Below, one piece after another: positions 52,922 through 60,572 of a stretch of 64,000 nucleotides of DNA. The DNA lies in assembly GCF_001605725.1 (NCBI RefSeq), contig NZ_CP011530.1:3658001-3722000 (forward strand), read 5' to 3'. The notes under the pieces were generated by a model. The model saw only the letters and a list, made by a program, of their open reading frames with translations. It had not been told where the DNA came from and ran no database searches. The position numbers and the translations under genes are program-made. The DNA comes from Mycobacteroides immunogenum (GTDB taxonomy: Bacteria > Actinomycetota > Actinomycetes > Mycobacteriales > Mycobacteriaceae). Within the stretch, counting starts at the first letter, position 1, and each line of letters starts with the position of its first letter.

Positions 52922-53896
52922 TTACCTACGTAGCGGATTCACCTCGATTCGGAAGCCACGCCCTCGCGTGTCACCGATCCCTGTCTTGGACGCCAGATCC
53001 ACCGCGTGCTCGATGTCCTCCTCGGCCTCACCGCGCATCTTGAGTTCGTCGCGAACCGAACCCAGCGCACCTTCAAGTTCATCGAAGACGAAGCGGTCGG
53101 CATAGTCATTCTTTTCGCTCAGGCTGTAGACCTTCACCTCAAACCCGGCGGCATCCTTAAGCGCATCCGCGTAGGCGTCCGCTCGCTTCTCTCTGCGTGA
53201 AGTGACCACATCGGGGTCGTTCAAATCCGGTGGCGGTAAGCGATCTTCCTTGAGGCGGTCGCGGATTGACGCGCGAAATTCGTATGACTTGTCCAGTTCA
53301 ACCCGCATGTCGATCTCACTCGAATGATCAGCTACCTCGTGTGCCGTCTTGATCAAGTAGTCAATCATCGAGGCAGACAACGCATCCGCTTGCTTGGATA
53401 ATCTTCTTCTATCATCCTCTGACACCTCGGGGTTCTCGATAAGGCTGATCAGCCCCTCCATAGTTGTCTTGTAGCTGTCCAACGTCGCACGCACGATGTC
53501 AACTAAGGGCCCCTTCCTTTCAGGTGGCGCCTGTTCGACCAGCTCACGCTCCTCATCGAGAAAATCGCGAATGACCTTCTCATCCCCTGGGACTGCTAAT
53601 CCGCGATGCCTCCGCTCTGTGGCATCCACGAATCGCTTAACACGATCATCAGATCCCTGCGGAACACTCTGGGCCGCACCCGCCAAGATTGACAGCGAGT
53701 GCCCCTCGCTCCATCCGAGGCCAAGATCAAGCTTGCGGAGAGTATCCCCGCGCGGCCGAGGCTTCTCGTTGTTTTCAATTCGTCCAATGACAATGTCCGA
53801 GGGGCCACCACGATCCTGGACCGCAGCCTGACTGATCCCAAGATCTGCGCGCCGCGCACGCACAGCACGCGCGAGCGCTTCCCAGTTTTCTGGCAT
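52922..53896 (-). CDS. XRE-family phage repressor
   Basis: This 324-residue protein has an N-terminal XRE helix-turn-helix (ARAVRARRADLGISQAAVQD, then VIGRIENNEKPRPRGDTLRK). A long charged helical middle part and an unusual C-terminal domain follow (VRDELKMRGEAEEDIEHAVD). It is longer than simple immunity repressors, and the extra part may be the ImmA-cleavable or signal-sensing region. It is divergent from the Cro-like gene with the palindrome 53948-53964 between them. Confidence 0.85.
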   Translation of the reverse strand: MPENWEALARAVRARRADLGISQAAVQDRGGPSDIVIGRIENNEKPRPRGDTLRKLDLGLGWSEGHSLSILAGAAQSVPQGSDDRVKRFVDATERRHRGLAVPGDEKVIRDFLDEERELVEQAPPERKGPLVDIVRATLDSYKTTMEGLISLIENPEVSEDDRRRLSKQADALSASMIDYLIKTAHEVADHSSEIDMRVELDKSYEFRASIRDRLKEDRLPPPDLNDPDVVTSRREKRADAYADALKDAAGFEVKVYSLSEKNDYADRFVFDELEGALGSVRDELKMRGEAEEDIEHAVDLASKTGIGDTRGRGFRIEVNPLRR

Positions 53897-53947
53897 GTCA
53901 CCACTGTCTCAGAGATATTTGGCAAACACAAACCTAGATACGCCTGT

Positions 53948-53964
53948 ATTACAATGATTGTAAT
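53948..53964. promoter_or_regulatory. Perfect palindromic operator in the phage switch
   Basis: ATTACAATGATTGTAAT has perfect 7-bp arms around TGA and overlaps a TACAAT -10-like element. It lies in the 176-bp region between the repressor and Cro-like starts. It is the best candidate operator for the lysogeny switch. A half-site, TTGTAAT, occurs near 52905 at the start of the ImmA operon segment. Confidence 0.75.
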
Positions 53965-54072
53965 GTGCAGGTAGGCGAGGTCGGGTCAATCAGTGCAGCT
54001 CGCCGAATGTTTTCCCAATATCAACACAACAATCAGTTGCTTTCACCGAATCAACGTTGTAGCGTCTTCGTT

Positions 54073-54357
54073 ATGCCACCGAGACCCAAGCCGCGTCCAC
54101 AGCTCACTCCACCCCACGTTCCAATCCGAGCCCTGCGGCATCTGGCAGGGCTGACGCTGAACGGTCTGGCAGACCTTATTGAAGATGCGACCGGCGTTCG
54201 CTACTCGCGGGGAACCCTGTCGGCCGTCGAAAGCGGACTGCGCGGAACGTCAAAAGAGCTGCTTGCGGGTATTGAGGTCGCCTATGGCCTTGAGCCAGGG
54301 ACGATCACGACGACTTACCGTCCCCGCCTGGCCAGCGTGCGAGGTATCGCGGGATGA
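54073..54357 (+). CDS. Cro-like XRE DNA-binding protein
   Basis: This 94-residue protein has a helix-turn-helix: IRALRHLAGLTLNGLADLIE, then YSRGTLSAVESGLRGTSKEL. As the first rightward gene opposite the repressor, it is the expected Cro equivalent that commits to lytic growth. A longer frame begins at a GTG at 53965, next to the operator, but the ATG at 54073 fits the domain. It overlaps the excisionase start by 4 bp. Confidence 0.8.
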   Translation: MPPRPKPRPQLTPPHVPIRALRHLAGLTLNGLADLIEDATGVRYSRGTLSAVESGLRGTSKELLAGIEVAYGLEPGTITTTYRPRLASVRGIAG

Positions 54358-54707
54358 ACCTTCAGGAACTCGCCGCCCAGGCGGGCATGACCGCCGACAG
54401 CTCGCCTGTCGAAATGGCCCGTATTGCAACATCTATCGCCGATACCGGCCTCACTCCCCTCTCCCCCCACGAGACCCTTCGCGCCCTGCTCCGCATTCAG
54501 CGCGATTCGCAAACCCCAGTGTTCGTCACCACCAGTGTTGGTGCCGGAATCCTTGGCATCCACCCCGAAACGCTTCGCTACTGGAGCCGTCGGGGGCTCT
54601 ATGACCTTCCGGAGCCTACTCGGGCCGGTAGTCAGCTCCGGTGGGATGCCAATGAGCTGCGCGCATGGGCCGAGCGCCGTAAGCGGCGGAGCCCGGTCGC
54701 TTCATAA
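54354..54707 (+). CDS. MerR-like excisionase/DNA-binding protein
   Basis: This 117-residue protein has a C-terminal winged-helix domain of the excisionase/HTH_17 type: TTSVGAGILGIHPETLRYWS, RRGLYDLPEPTRAGSQLRWD and ANELRAWAERRKRR. Such proteins direct the integrase towards excision. The N-terminal half is helical and of unknown role. It follows the Cro-like gene with an ATGA overlap. A stem-loop lies 32 bp downstream. Confidence 0.8.
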   Translation: MNLQELAAQAGMTADSSPVEMARIATSIADTGLTPLSPHETLRALLRIQRDSQTPVFVTTSVGAGILGIHPETLRYWSRRGLYDLPEPTRAGSQLRWDANELRAWAERRKRRSPVAS

Positions 54708-54738
54708 CCCCAACTCCCACAACTGAATAACCCCCAAC

Positions 54739-54778
54739 GCTGACGGCGGTCTACTCGCCAAAGTCCCCCGCCGTCAGC
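54739..54778 (+). terminator. Stem-loop after excisionase, first copy
   Basis: GCTGACGGCGG and CCGCCGTCAGC form a perfect 11-bp stem with an 18-nt loop. The sequence of both arms resembles the stem-loop at 62937-62978. It lies between the excisionase stop and the first gene of the early operon, so it is either a terminator or an antitermination/processing site. Confidence 0.65.
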
Positions 54779-54818
54779 GCCATCGAGAACCGAAATCAGC
54801 CCTTAGGAGGCATTCGGC

Positions 54819-55103
54819 ATGTCCGACGCTACCCAATTGGCCCCGGCAGCGGCCACTACTTCCCCGTTCCTCATCGAGCATGTAGTCAACGGCGAAGACA
54901 CCGAAACTCTCGTCAACGACGAACTGGTGGTGTCGTCCTGGTCGAGTCTCAACCAGCCAGACGATGGCGACCAGATCTACATCGCCCCGGTGGCCTGGGG
55001 CTTCACGCCCGGCTTCCTGGTCACCGACGAAGCCGCCGCCCGCCAGGCCCGCACCGCCATTGCCCATATCTATATCGCCGGACTCAGGGCCGGTGCGCGA
55101 TGA
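54819..55103 (+). CDS. Hypothetical phage early protein
   Basis: This 94-residue acidic protein was not recognised. It contains FLIEHVVNGEDTETLVNDEL, AWGFTPGFLVTDEAAARQAR and a C-terminal helix. It is preceded by TAGGAGGC, the strongest ribosome site in the early region, so it is the lead gene of the operon. It overlaps the HNH gene by 4 bp. Confidence 0.7.
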   Translation: MSDATQLAPAAATTSPFLIEHVVNGEDTETLVNDELVVSSWSSLNQPDDGDQIYIAPVAWGFTPGFLVTDEAAARQARTAIAHIYIAGLRAGAR

Positions 55104-55540
55104 CCGTCCGGCGCGGTACCACGAACCGCAACGATCGTGGGTCGGCGGAAAGTCGGCGCATTCGCAGGCAATGGCTGCTCGACCAGTTCGGCGACGGCAC
55201 CACATGCCAGTGCTCGACATGCCCGACCGTTTTGGACTTCGACAGCATCACCGTTGACCGGCACCCGGTCGCGGGCGTCGACGGTGGCACGTACCGGCGC
55301 GGCAACATCCGGCCACAGTGCGCGCCATGCGCCAGTCTCCAAGGCGGCAAGATGTCGGCGCAGCGCCGCCCCCTCAAAGTCGACAGCCTCGTGCGAGTTC
55401 GTCAGGGCGGCAAAGTGTATCGCATTGGAATTCTGCGCGGCGGATGGGCGCACCTTCGCGCAGGCGCCAAGCACCCCGAGGCCGCTAAGTCGGCATTCGG
55501 CTGGCGCAAACCTGACACCTTGATTCGGGTGCCCGCATGA
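55100..55540 (+). CDS. HNH endonuclease-like protein
   Basis: This 146-residue protein has a zinc-knuckle HNH layout: CQCSTC, then ITVDRHPVAGVDGGTYRRGN (the D-R-H catalytic part) and IRPQCAPCASLQGG, the second CxxC. The C-terminal 60 residues are basic with a possible SH3-like or KOW-like segment (KVDSLVRVRQGGKVYRIGIL). Early-region HNH proteins of mycobacteriophages are usually nicking or mobile endonucleases. It is not in the position of a terminase-linked HNH. Confidence 0.78.
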   Translation: MTVRRGTTNRNDRGSAESRRIRRQWLLDQFGDGTTCQCSTCPTVLDFDSITVDRHPVAGVDGGTYRRGNIRPQCAPCASLQGGKMSAQRRPLKVDSLVRVRQGGKVYRIGILRGGWAHLRAGAKHPEAAKSAFGWRKPDTLIRVPA

Positions 55541-55737
55541 GCGCCCTTGTCTCATTCGGCGCCAGCGCGTTCATGGAACTCAGCACCGAAGTCGAGGGCG
55601 ATCACATCCTGGTTTCCGCCAGGGGCAACTGTGCACTGGACATTCGACTGAACATCGATGAGGCCGAAGAGCATGTGGCGGAACTCAATCAGGCCATCGC
55701 AAGCCTGCGGGCCAATCAACAGGTGGGCCGCCCGTGA
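55537..55737 (+). CDS. Hypothetical phage protein, 66 residues
   Basis: A small acidic protein (MSALVSFGASAFMELSTEVE, ending SLRANQQVGRP) with a probable beta-strand half and a helical half. It was not recognised. It overlaps both neighbours by 4 bp, which supports it as a real gene in the coupled operon. Confidence 0.6.
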   Translation: MSALVSFGASAFMELSTEVEGDHILVSARGNCALDIRLNIDEAEEHVAELNQAIASLRANQQVGRP

Positions 55738-55871
55738 TTCTCGGCCGCACCGACAGCGGTGCCGTAATCGGCACCGACAACCCAATCTCGGCGGCGCAAT
55801 GGGCTTGGCAGCAAGTCCAATCCGGCGCCGTCGTCGTCATCACCAACAACACCAAGGAAGGCACGAAATAG
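55734..55871 (+). CDS. Hypothetical phage protein, 45 residues
   Basis: A GTG-started frame overlapping the previous stop (GTGA). It encodes VILGRTDSGAVIGTDNPISA and ends VVVITNNTKEGTK. No family known. The overlap and lack of any gap support its reality, but it is very short. Confidence 0.5.
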   Translation: MILGRTDSGAVIGTDNPISAAQWAWQQVQSGAVVVITNNTKEGTK

Positions 55872-55872
55872 C

Positions 55873-56181
55873 ATGAGCACCAAGGCAGAAGTAACCATGA
55901 GCGGGCTATCAAGTTCGCGCACGTACACCGTCAATGACACGGTGATCGCCCGAGCCGATGGGTCCACCGTCATACCGGTCAACCCTGGCGGGGCCATCGC
56001 AATCGCGGTCGACAATCAGGAAGCCCGCGACGCCGCAGTAGCCATCGCGAAGGCATACGCCGCAGGCTACAACGCAGGCGTCGCCGATGGCGCCCCCGTC
56101 ACTGAGCGGCGTGCCCGCGACATCGCCGACGAGCAGATCGCCAAGGCGCTCGACGCACTCACGGTTGAGGTGAAGCGATGA
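55873..56181 (+). CDS. Phage early protein, paralogue of the next gene
   Basis: This 102-residue protein was not recognised. The C-terminal 25 residues, with ARDIADEQIAKALDALTVEV then KR, are nearly identical to those of the following gene product, showing a tandem duplication. The N-terminal part is more variable and probably beta-rich (RTYTVNDTVIARADGSTVIP). It overlaps the next gene by 4 bp. Confidence 0.65.
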   Translation: MSTKAEVTMSGLSSSRTYTVNDTVIARADGSTVIPVNPGGAIAIAVDNQEARDAAVAIAKAYAAGYNAGVADGAPVTERRARDIADEQIAKALDALTVEVKR

Positions 56182-56507
56182 GCGCCAGGCGTATTGAGAT
56201 CCGCCCCGTGACGGACCGCGACTACGAGCTACGTATTGGCGGCGAGGTTGTCGCACGTACCGAAACCAGTTGCCTGAGCCGCTGTGACCGGTTTATCCGC
56301 TTCGGCAATGCGCATGGCGGTGGCGTTCACGTCCCGTGCGAAACGACAGTCAACGTCGTGCTGGAGCACCTGGGCCAGTTCTATGTCAGCGCGTTCGCCG
56401 CTGGCCAAGACTCGGCCGCATCCGTCACCGTGAAGCAAGCGCGCAACATCGCCGACGAACAGATCACCAAGGCGCTGGACAGCCTCTCTGTGGAGGTGAA
56501 GCGATGA
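56178..56507 (+). CDS. Phage early protein, paralogue of the previous gene
   Basis: This 109-residue protein has the same C-terminal ARNIADEQITKALDSLSVEV-KR helix as its upstream neighbour, and the aligned AFAAGQDSAASVTVKQ corresponds to the neighbour's YAAGYNAGVADGAPVTER. The variable part contains two cysteines (TSCLSRC). No known family. Confidence 0.65.
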   Translation: MSARRIEIRPVTDRDYELRIGGEVVARTETSCLSRCDRFIRFGNAHGGGVHVPCETTVNVVLEHLGQFYVSAFAAGQDSAASVTVKQARNIADEQITKALDSLSVEVKR

Positions 56508-56794
56508 GTGACACCGTAATTGAGGTGGTCGGCGAAATCATGCCGCCAATGCCCGAGTCCATCAAGATCGCCGTGGTCGAGTTCTCCGGGTCGGAAGATG
56601 TAGAGCTTCGCGAGGGTGACAAGAAACTCGCCAGGCTCAAGCGCACCAGTCTCGGTGAATGGCTCGTGTCCATTGAATTGCTGTCGAGCCACAGCTTTGA
56701 GGGCTTCTATGTCACGAACCGTAGCGAGGGGATCGACGCACTCAGTGATTTCGGACGGCTTTACCACGCAGCAAAGACAGGGGAATTTAAGTGA
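56504..56794 (+). CDS. Phage early protein, first of a second paralogue pair
   Basis: This 96-residue protein starts at the ATG overlapping the previous stop. It has a beta-rich part (KIAVVEFSGSEDVELREGDK) and a C-terminal FYVTNRSEGIDALSDFGRLY. The next gene has FVLDNRNEAIDALHQIGALY at the same place, so the pair arose by duplication. Function unknown. Confidence 0.65.
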   Translation: MSDTVIEVVGEIMPPMPESIKIAVVEFSGSEDVELREGDKKLARLKRTSLGEWLVSIELLSSHSFEGFYVTNRSEGIDALSDFGRLYHAAKTGEFK

Positions 56795-57066
56795 GTGTCA
56801 ACGTAATTCATACTATTGGCGCCCTGCCTGCCGTCGTCAGCCATGTGCAGGTGGTGGCAGATGGCGATAGCAGGGTCGAGTTGCATGTCGCTGGAGCCGT
56901 ACTCGCAGATGCCCGCAAGGTTGGTGACGAGTGGATGGCAGATATCAAGACACCGACCGCCAGGAACCTGCTCCGCTTTGTGCTCGATAACCGCAACGAG
57001 GCTATCGACGCACTCCACCAAATCGGTGCCCTCTACTTCGATATGCGGACGGGGGCGCTGTCATGA
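56791..57066 (+). CDS. Phage early protein, second of the paralogue pair
   Basis: This 91-residue protein is related to the preceding gene through its C-terminal half (NRNEAIDALHQIGALYFDMR). The N-terminal half (HVQVVADGDSRVELHVAGAV) is beta-rich. It overlaps both neighbours by 4 bp. No known family. Confidence 0.65.
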   Translation: MSVNVIHTIGALPAVVSHVQVVADGDSRVELHVAGAVLADARKVGDEWMADIKTPTARNLLRFVLDNRNEAIDALHQIGALYFDMRTGALS

Positions 57067-57473
57067 GCTACAGCGGTGCTGTCTCCCCCCTCAAGGTCTC
57101 GCCGCGCGAAGCCGTTGAGCGTGACGAGCTTCCAACCTTCGAATTCACTGGCGCCGAGGTGGTCGCCGAGATTCGCAGGCTCGCATTGCGATTCCCCGAT
57201 CAGGAAGCCGAATGCAAGTACGTCGGCAAGGATGACCGCCCGTGCTGCATTGGCGGGCGTGCACTCGCCAATCTCGGTGTCCCCCTGAGCCTTCTGATCC
57301 AAGCCGAGGGCACCGCGTTGGACACGGTGATGTCGCGTCTGCGGATTACAGCTACGCAGTGGCAACGCAGCTGGGCCAGGTCGACGCAAGCCAACCAGGA
57401 CAACGGTATGGCCTGGGGCCGGGCCGTGAGCACCGCCGACTTCTACCACTCCGGGTCGGCGGTGACGGCATGA
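57063..57473 (+). CDS. Hypothetical phage protein, 136 residues
   Basis: This protein was not recognised. It contains FTGAEVVAEIRRLALRFPDQ, a cysteine pair region (CKYVGKDDRPCCIGGRALAN) that is reminiscent of small phage proteins carrying CxIGRAL-type motifs, and a polar C-terminus. It overlaps neighbours at both ends. Confidence 0.62.
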   Translation: MSYSGAVSPLKVSPREAVERDELPTFEFTGAEVVAEIRRLALRFPDQEAECKYVGKDDRPCCIGGRALANLGVPLSLLIQAEGTALDTVMSRLRITATQWQRSWARSTQANQDNGMAWGRAVSTADFYHSGSAVTA

Positions 57474-58243
57474 CGTGGATCAAGAGCGCTGAGCTGGAAA
57501 GCCTTCGGGCCCGCGTGCGCCGGGCAAAGGAGGATATACAAGCTGCACGCGCCGCACTGAACGCCGGGATGCAGTTGGCCGCGTCGGCCATGACTCAGCT
57601 CGACCCGGTTGCGCCGCTTGCGGAGAAGGCTGCCCAAGAACTCAAGGCCGAGCGGGTGCGTACCAACAAGGCCGAGAGGGAACTGAGCGAGACCAAGGCT
57701 CAGCGCGACATGATGTGCAACCAGCTCGACAGCACAAGGGCAGACCTGGCCGAGGTTCGCAAGGTGCTGGACACCGCCAATGGTGGTCCGGTCGGGTTAC
57801 TCGTTGGCTACAGCGTCGGCGGCAACGTCAATGCGAAGGTGGCCCTGAAGTCGGCAGCCGTCACCGCCGCCGAGCACCTGGCCAAGCGAGTAGGCGAGCT
57901 GGCCGACAAGGTGAAGGCCCAGCGCGAAGAGCTGGACGCTATCGAGCACCAGCGCGCGCAGGAAGCCGTGGACGCCGAGTATGCGGCGCTACCCGACTGC
58001 GCGCCAAATGGCTGGTTCGCCTGCCCGAAATGCGACCGCGAGGTTGTATCGCCGCGCCTGAGCGACGACGCCGACCAGAATCCGCAGTCTGCCGAAATGT
58101 ACAGCGTGATCACGCTCGCCGCGCTGGCCAGTCAGGGCGCGGTGGTCACAGTCGGGCACGCTAAGCCGAAGCTGCCACAGCACCTCGTGTGGCGGTGCGT
58201 ATGCGGCCACACGGTGCGCACCAAGACACGGGATGCCTCATGA
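57470..58243 (+). CDS. Coiled-coil phage protein with C-terminal zinc ribbon
   Basis: This 257-residue protein has an N-terminal coiled coil of about 150 residues (LESLRARVRRAKEDIQAARA; AERELSETKAQRDMMCNQLD) and a second helical region (KVKAQREELDAIEHQRAQEA). The C-terminal ribbon has CPKC (GWFACPKCDREV) and CVC (WRCVCGHTVRT). The combination suggests a structural or nucleic-acid-binding role. The start is the ATG at 57470 that overlaps the previous stop. Confidence 0.68.
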   Translation: MTWIKSAELESLRARVRRAKEDIQAARAALNAGMQLAASAMTQLDPVAPLAEKAAQELKAERVRTNKAERELSETKAQRDMMCNQLDSTRADLAEVRKVLDTANGGPVGLLVGYSVGGNVNAKVALKSAAVTAAEHLAKRVGELADKVKAQREELDAIEHQRAQEAVDAEYAALPDCAPNGWFACPKCDREVVSPRLSDDADQNPQSAEMYSVITLAALASQGAVVTVGHAKPKLPQHLVWRCVCGHTVRTKTRDAS

Positions 58244-58413
58244 ACACCGCCACTGTCTGCGGCGGATGCGGCCGAGTTGTCATGCGCCCCGTGGGCGGCG
58301 AGGTCTGCCAAAAATGCCGGCAAAAGCCTTCCGATGTTTGGGCGCACGCACTGCTGATCACCGTTGCCCTGTTCATCGTCGCCGTCATCGCGGTTCAAGC
58401 GGGGTGGCTATGA
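58240..58413 (+). CDS. Mini-protein with zinc ribbon and one membrane helix
   Basis: This 57-residue protein has CGGCGR and CQKCRQ, which form a four-cysteine zinc ribbon in the first 30 residues. One membrane helix follows (ALLITVALFIVAVIAVQAGW). A cytosolic ribbon tethered to the membrane is an unusual design for a phage early product, and the role is unknown. It overlaps the flanking genes by 4 bp each. Confidence 0.65.
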   Translation: MNTATVCGGCGRVVMRPVGGEVCQKCRQKPSDVWAHALLITVALFIVAVIAVQAGWL

Positions 58414-58649
58414 GCTACCTCATTGACCAGAACGGTGACAGCTTCGATGTGCGTGTCGTCGGTCTGGAGGACCCGCTGGCGACGGCATACCCCGAGATGT
58501 ACGGCGGCGAGCCCACGCCCCTGTGGGTGGTTGACGTGACCGGTATTGCCGAGGACCTGGAGCCGATCAACGTCGCTAGTTTCGAGCAGGCCTACCGGAC
58601 ATTGCACGCCATCGGCCGCGTCTACGAGGCGGGCGGCGGCGGGTCATGA
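58410..58649 (+). CDS. Hypothetical phage protein, 79 residues
   Basis: It begins MSYLIDQNGDSFDVRVVGLE and ends in a helix (SFEQAYRTLHAIGRVYEAGG) resembling the C-terminal helix of the 56504 and 56791 products (IDALxxxGxLY). It may be a distant third member of that family. Overlaps of 4 bp on both sides. Confidence 0.6.
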   Translation: MSYLIDQNGDSFDVRVVGLEDPLATAYPEMYGGEPTPLWVVDVTGIAEDLEPINVASFEQAYRTLHAIGRVYEAGGGGS

Positions 58650-58861
58650 GCGCCGCACTGGTCGTTCTCGTCGCCATCCCCTACGTGGTGGTCGGGTTGT
58701 TCGTCAGCCGCGCTTGGTGGCGGAGCCTCACCGCAGCCGAAAAGCACTACAACACACCCGAGGTCGCCGCCTTCATGGTGATCTTCATCTGGCCCGCCGT
58801 TCTCGCCTTCTACTGGGTCAGTGTGTTCGTCCGGTGGTTCTACACGGAGCCGAAGCGATGA
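58646..58861 (+). CDS. Two-helix phage membrane protein
   Basis: This 71-residue protein has two hydrophobic segments, LVVLVAIPYVVVGLFVSRAW and AAFMVIFIWPAVLAFYWVSV, and a short basic C-terminus. No known family. It overlaps the HNH-like gene start. Confidence 0.65.
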   Translation: MSAALVVLVAIPYVVVGLFVSRAWWRSLTAAEKHYNTPEVAAFMVIFIWPAVLAFYWVSVFVRWFYTEPKR

Positions 58862-59295
58862 GCGCCCGGTACGGCGTGCGCGAGGTCTTCAACGGGCGAT
58901 ACCGCGTCGTGAAGCACTTCGGCAATGAGGACTTCGCCGAGAAAGGCTCCTACGCCACCAAGGCCATGGCGCAGGGCCGGGCGGCGCAGCTGGAGCAGCG
59001 CGCGGCCCGCCGCGAGGCCGTAGCCGAGGCGAAGCGCCGCGCGAAGAACCACTGCGAATGCAAGGGCGAATGCGGACATCTGCACTTCGCCTCACGTACC
59101 TGCCCATGGGGCGAAGGCGAAGACATGGGCGGCGGTATCGGCAAGGTCGCCCTGGTCGCGGTGCCGCTTGACGGCGACGACACCAATCTGTCGCTGACCA
59201 ACATCCGCATGGTGTGCCAGCTGTGCAAACAACATCACGACGCCGACCGAATCAATGGCGGCGCAGCACTATTCGACATTAAGGAACCGGAATGA
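58858..59295 (+). CDS. HNH-like zinc protein
   Basis: This 145-residue protein has a basic helical N-terminus (AQGRAAQLEQRAARREAVAE) and a C-terminal module with HCECKGECGHLH, SRTCPW, SLTNIRMVCQLCKQHHDADR. The last segment resembles the ending of HNH nucleases (N-x-x-x-x-C-x-x-C-H). The central D/H pair is less clear, so activity is uncertain. The start is the ATG at 58858. Confidence 0.65.
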   Translation: MSARYGVREVFNGRYRVVKHFGNEDFAEKGSYATKAMAQGRAAQLEQRAARREAVAEAKRRAKNHCECKGECGHLHFASRTCPWGEGEDMGGGIGKVALVAVPLDGDDTNLSLTNIRMVCQLCKQHHDADRINGGAALFDIKEPE

Positions 59296-59618
59296 CTGAG
59301 ATAGATCAGCTTGTCGCAATCATCGAGGACAGCGGAGACGAAATCAGGCACGGAGAAATTGACGGCTTCGTGCATGTGGCCACCATTCGCCACGAAGATC
59401 GGCGCTGGTCGTATACCAGCGAAGAGATTGTGCGCGCCCCCTCTGGGCGCCTGTATGCCTTCTTGAATGAGAACGGGCTGACTGAGCGCCAGGACGACGG
59501 ATACGGCCCGGAATTCCACGACTACACGGTCTACGAGGTTGAAGCCGTCACCGAGTTCGTGGAGCGCACCCGCTACGTCAAGGTGGAGCAGCCGACCGAC
59601 GCCGAGGCTGAAGCATGA
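59292..59618 (+). CDS. Hypothetical phage protein, 108 residues
   Basis: This acidic protein begins MTEIDQLVAIIEDSGDEIRH and ends KVEQPTDAEAEA. It was not recognised. Overlaps of 4 bp on both sides indicate it is part of the coupled operon. Confidence 0.6.
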   Translation: MTEIDQLVAIIEDSGDEIRHGEIDGFVHVATIRHEDRRWSYTSEEIVRAPSGRLYAFLNENGLTERQDDGYGPEFHDYTVYEVEAVTEFVERTRYVKVEQPTDAEAEA

Positions 59619-59992
59619 GTGCCGCAGACGCCGACCAGCTGCGCCAAGCGTGGGACTACATCGAGCGCAACGGCTTTCAGACCAGGGGCACCGGGTACGC
59701 ATCGCCGGGAGACGAGCGCGCCGCCTGTGCACTCGGGGCGCTGGCGTACACCGCCAAGCTAGACCTGATCATAGAGGCCGCAGCGGGTGACGCTCTCTTC
59801 GCAATCGTCAAGCACACGTGGCGTGCGGCGCGCTGGCTGTATCGCACACAGCCGAGGCAGCCGAGATTTGGAGACCTGCACCAACGCGCCGCTGTCGCCA
59901 TCTTCCAGCACAACGACAAGTACGTCAAAACCATCGACAAGGCGCGCGCATGGTTCGCCGCCGCCATCGCACTCGCCGAGGCCGACGCATGA
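59615..59992 (+). CDS. DUF6197-like phage protein
   Basis: This 125-residue protein has DQLRQAWDYIERNGFQTRGT near its start, CALGALAYTAKL and a later FGDLHQRAAVAIFQHNDKYV, resembling the DUF6197 family found in actinobacteria and their phages, with the CxLGAL and ND motifs. Function unknown. The family call rests on memory of these motifs. Confidence 0.6.
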   Translation: MSAADADQLRQAWDYIERNGFQTRGTGYASPGDERAACALGALAYTAKLDLIIEAAAGDALFAIVKHTWRAARWLYRTQPRQPRFGDLHQRAAVAIFQHNDKYVKTIDKARAWFAAAIALAEADA

Positions 59993-60216
59993 GCGCCGTG
60001 GTGCGGGCCATCGTCACCAATGGTGGGCCGATTCCGACAAGCCGAGACGTTGAAGTGCCGCGCGCCAACGGGTATCGGATCGACGCAGACGGTCGGCTCA
60101 TCCTCGAAACATCGGCGTGGGGCGGCGATGTAGTTGCCGCATTCCAGAGGTGGGATCACTTCGTTATCACCCCCGACCGTGGCCCGAATGGGCGATTCAT
60201 CAAGAAAGGCAGCTGA
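59989..60216 (+). CDS. Hypothetical phage protein, 75 residues
   Basis: A small basic beta-rich protein (MSAVVRAIVTNGGPIPTSRD, ending DRGPNGRFIKKGS). Not recognised. It starts with ATG overlapping the upstream stop. Confidence 0.58.
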   Translation: MSAVVRAIVTNGGPIPTSRDVEVPRANGYRIDADGRLILETSAWGGDVVAAFQRWDHFVITPDRGPNGRFIKKGS

Positions 60217-60218
60217 TC

Positions 60219-60572
60219 ATGGCTGACATCGATCCTCGCGAGCCGAAGCTGCCCGCCTGGGCGCGTGAGCAACTGGCGAAAGCGAGGAACCGCGCGGGGG
60301 ACGCCGAGAGAAAACTAGACGCGCACCTTGTCACGATCACCAAGTCGCGAATCTGGTACGGCAACTACGACAACCCCATCTACATACCCGAAGCGCACGG
60401 CTATCAGACGGTGTACTTCTCACCATCTGGCGGCGAAAGCTCCTTCGACCAGATCGGCGTCACCATCCGTGACGGCGCAATCGAGATTCAAGGCGGTCAC
60501 AGCGTCGCCCTTGAGCTGCAGTCGTCCAACTTCTTTCGCGTCTGCCTTGCCGACTCACGGCGGTCACGGTGA
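60219..60572 (+). CDS. Hypothetical phage protein, 117 residues
   Basis: It has a helical N-terminus (LPAWAREQLAKARNRAGDAE) and a beta-rich remainder (GYQTVYFSPSGGESSFDQIG). Not recognised. It has its own AAAGGCAGC site 2 bp after the previous stop. Confidence 0.58.
   Translation: MADIDPREPKLPAWAREQLAKARNRAGDAERKLDAHLVTITKSRIWYGNYDNPIYIPEAHGYQTVYFSPSGGESSFDQIGVTIRDGAIEIQGGHSVALELQSSNFFRVCLADSRRSR

Noticed and set aside
54739..54778. Operator for the phage repressor
   Set aside because: The GC-rich stem-loop has no similarity to the AT-rich palindrome in the repressor/Cro region, so a terminator or processing role fits better.
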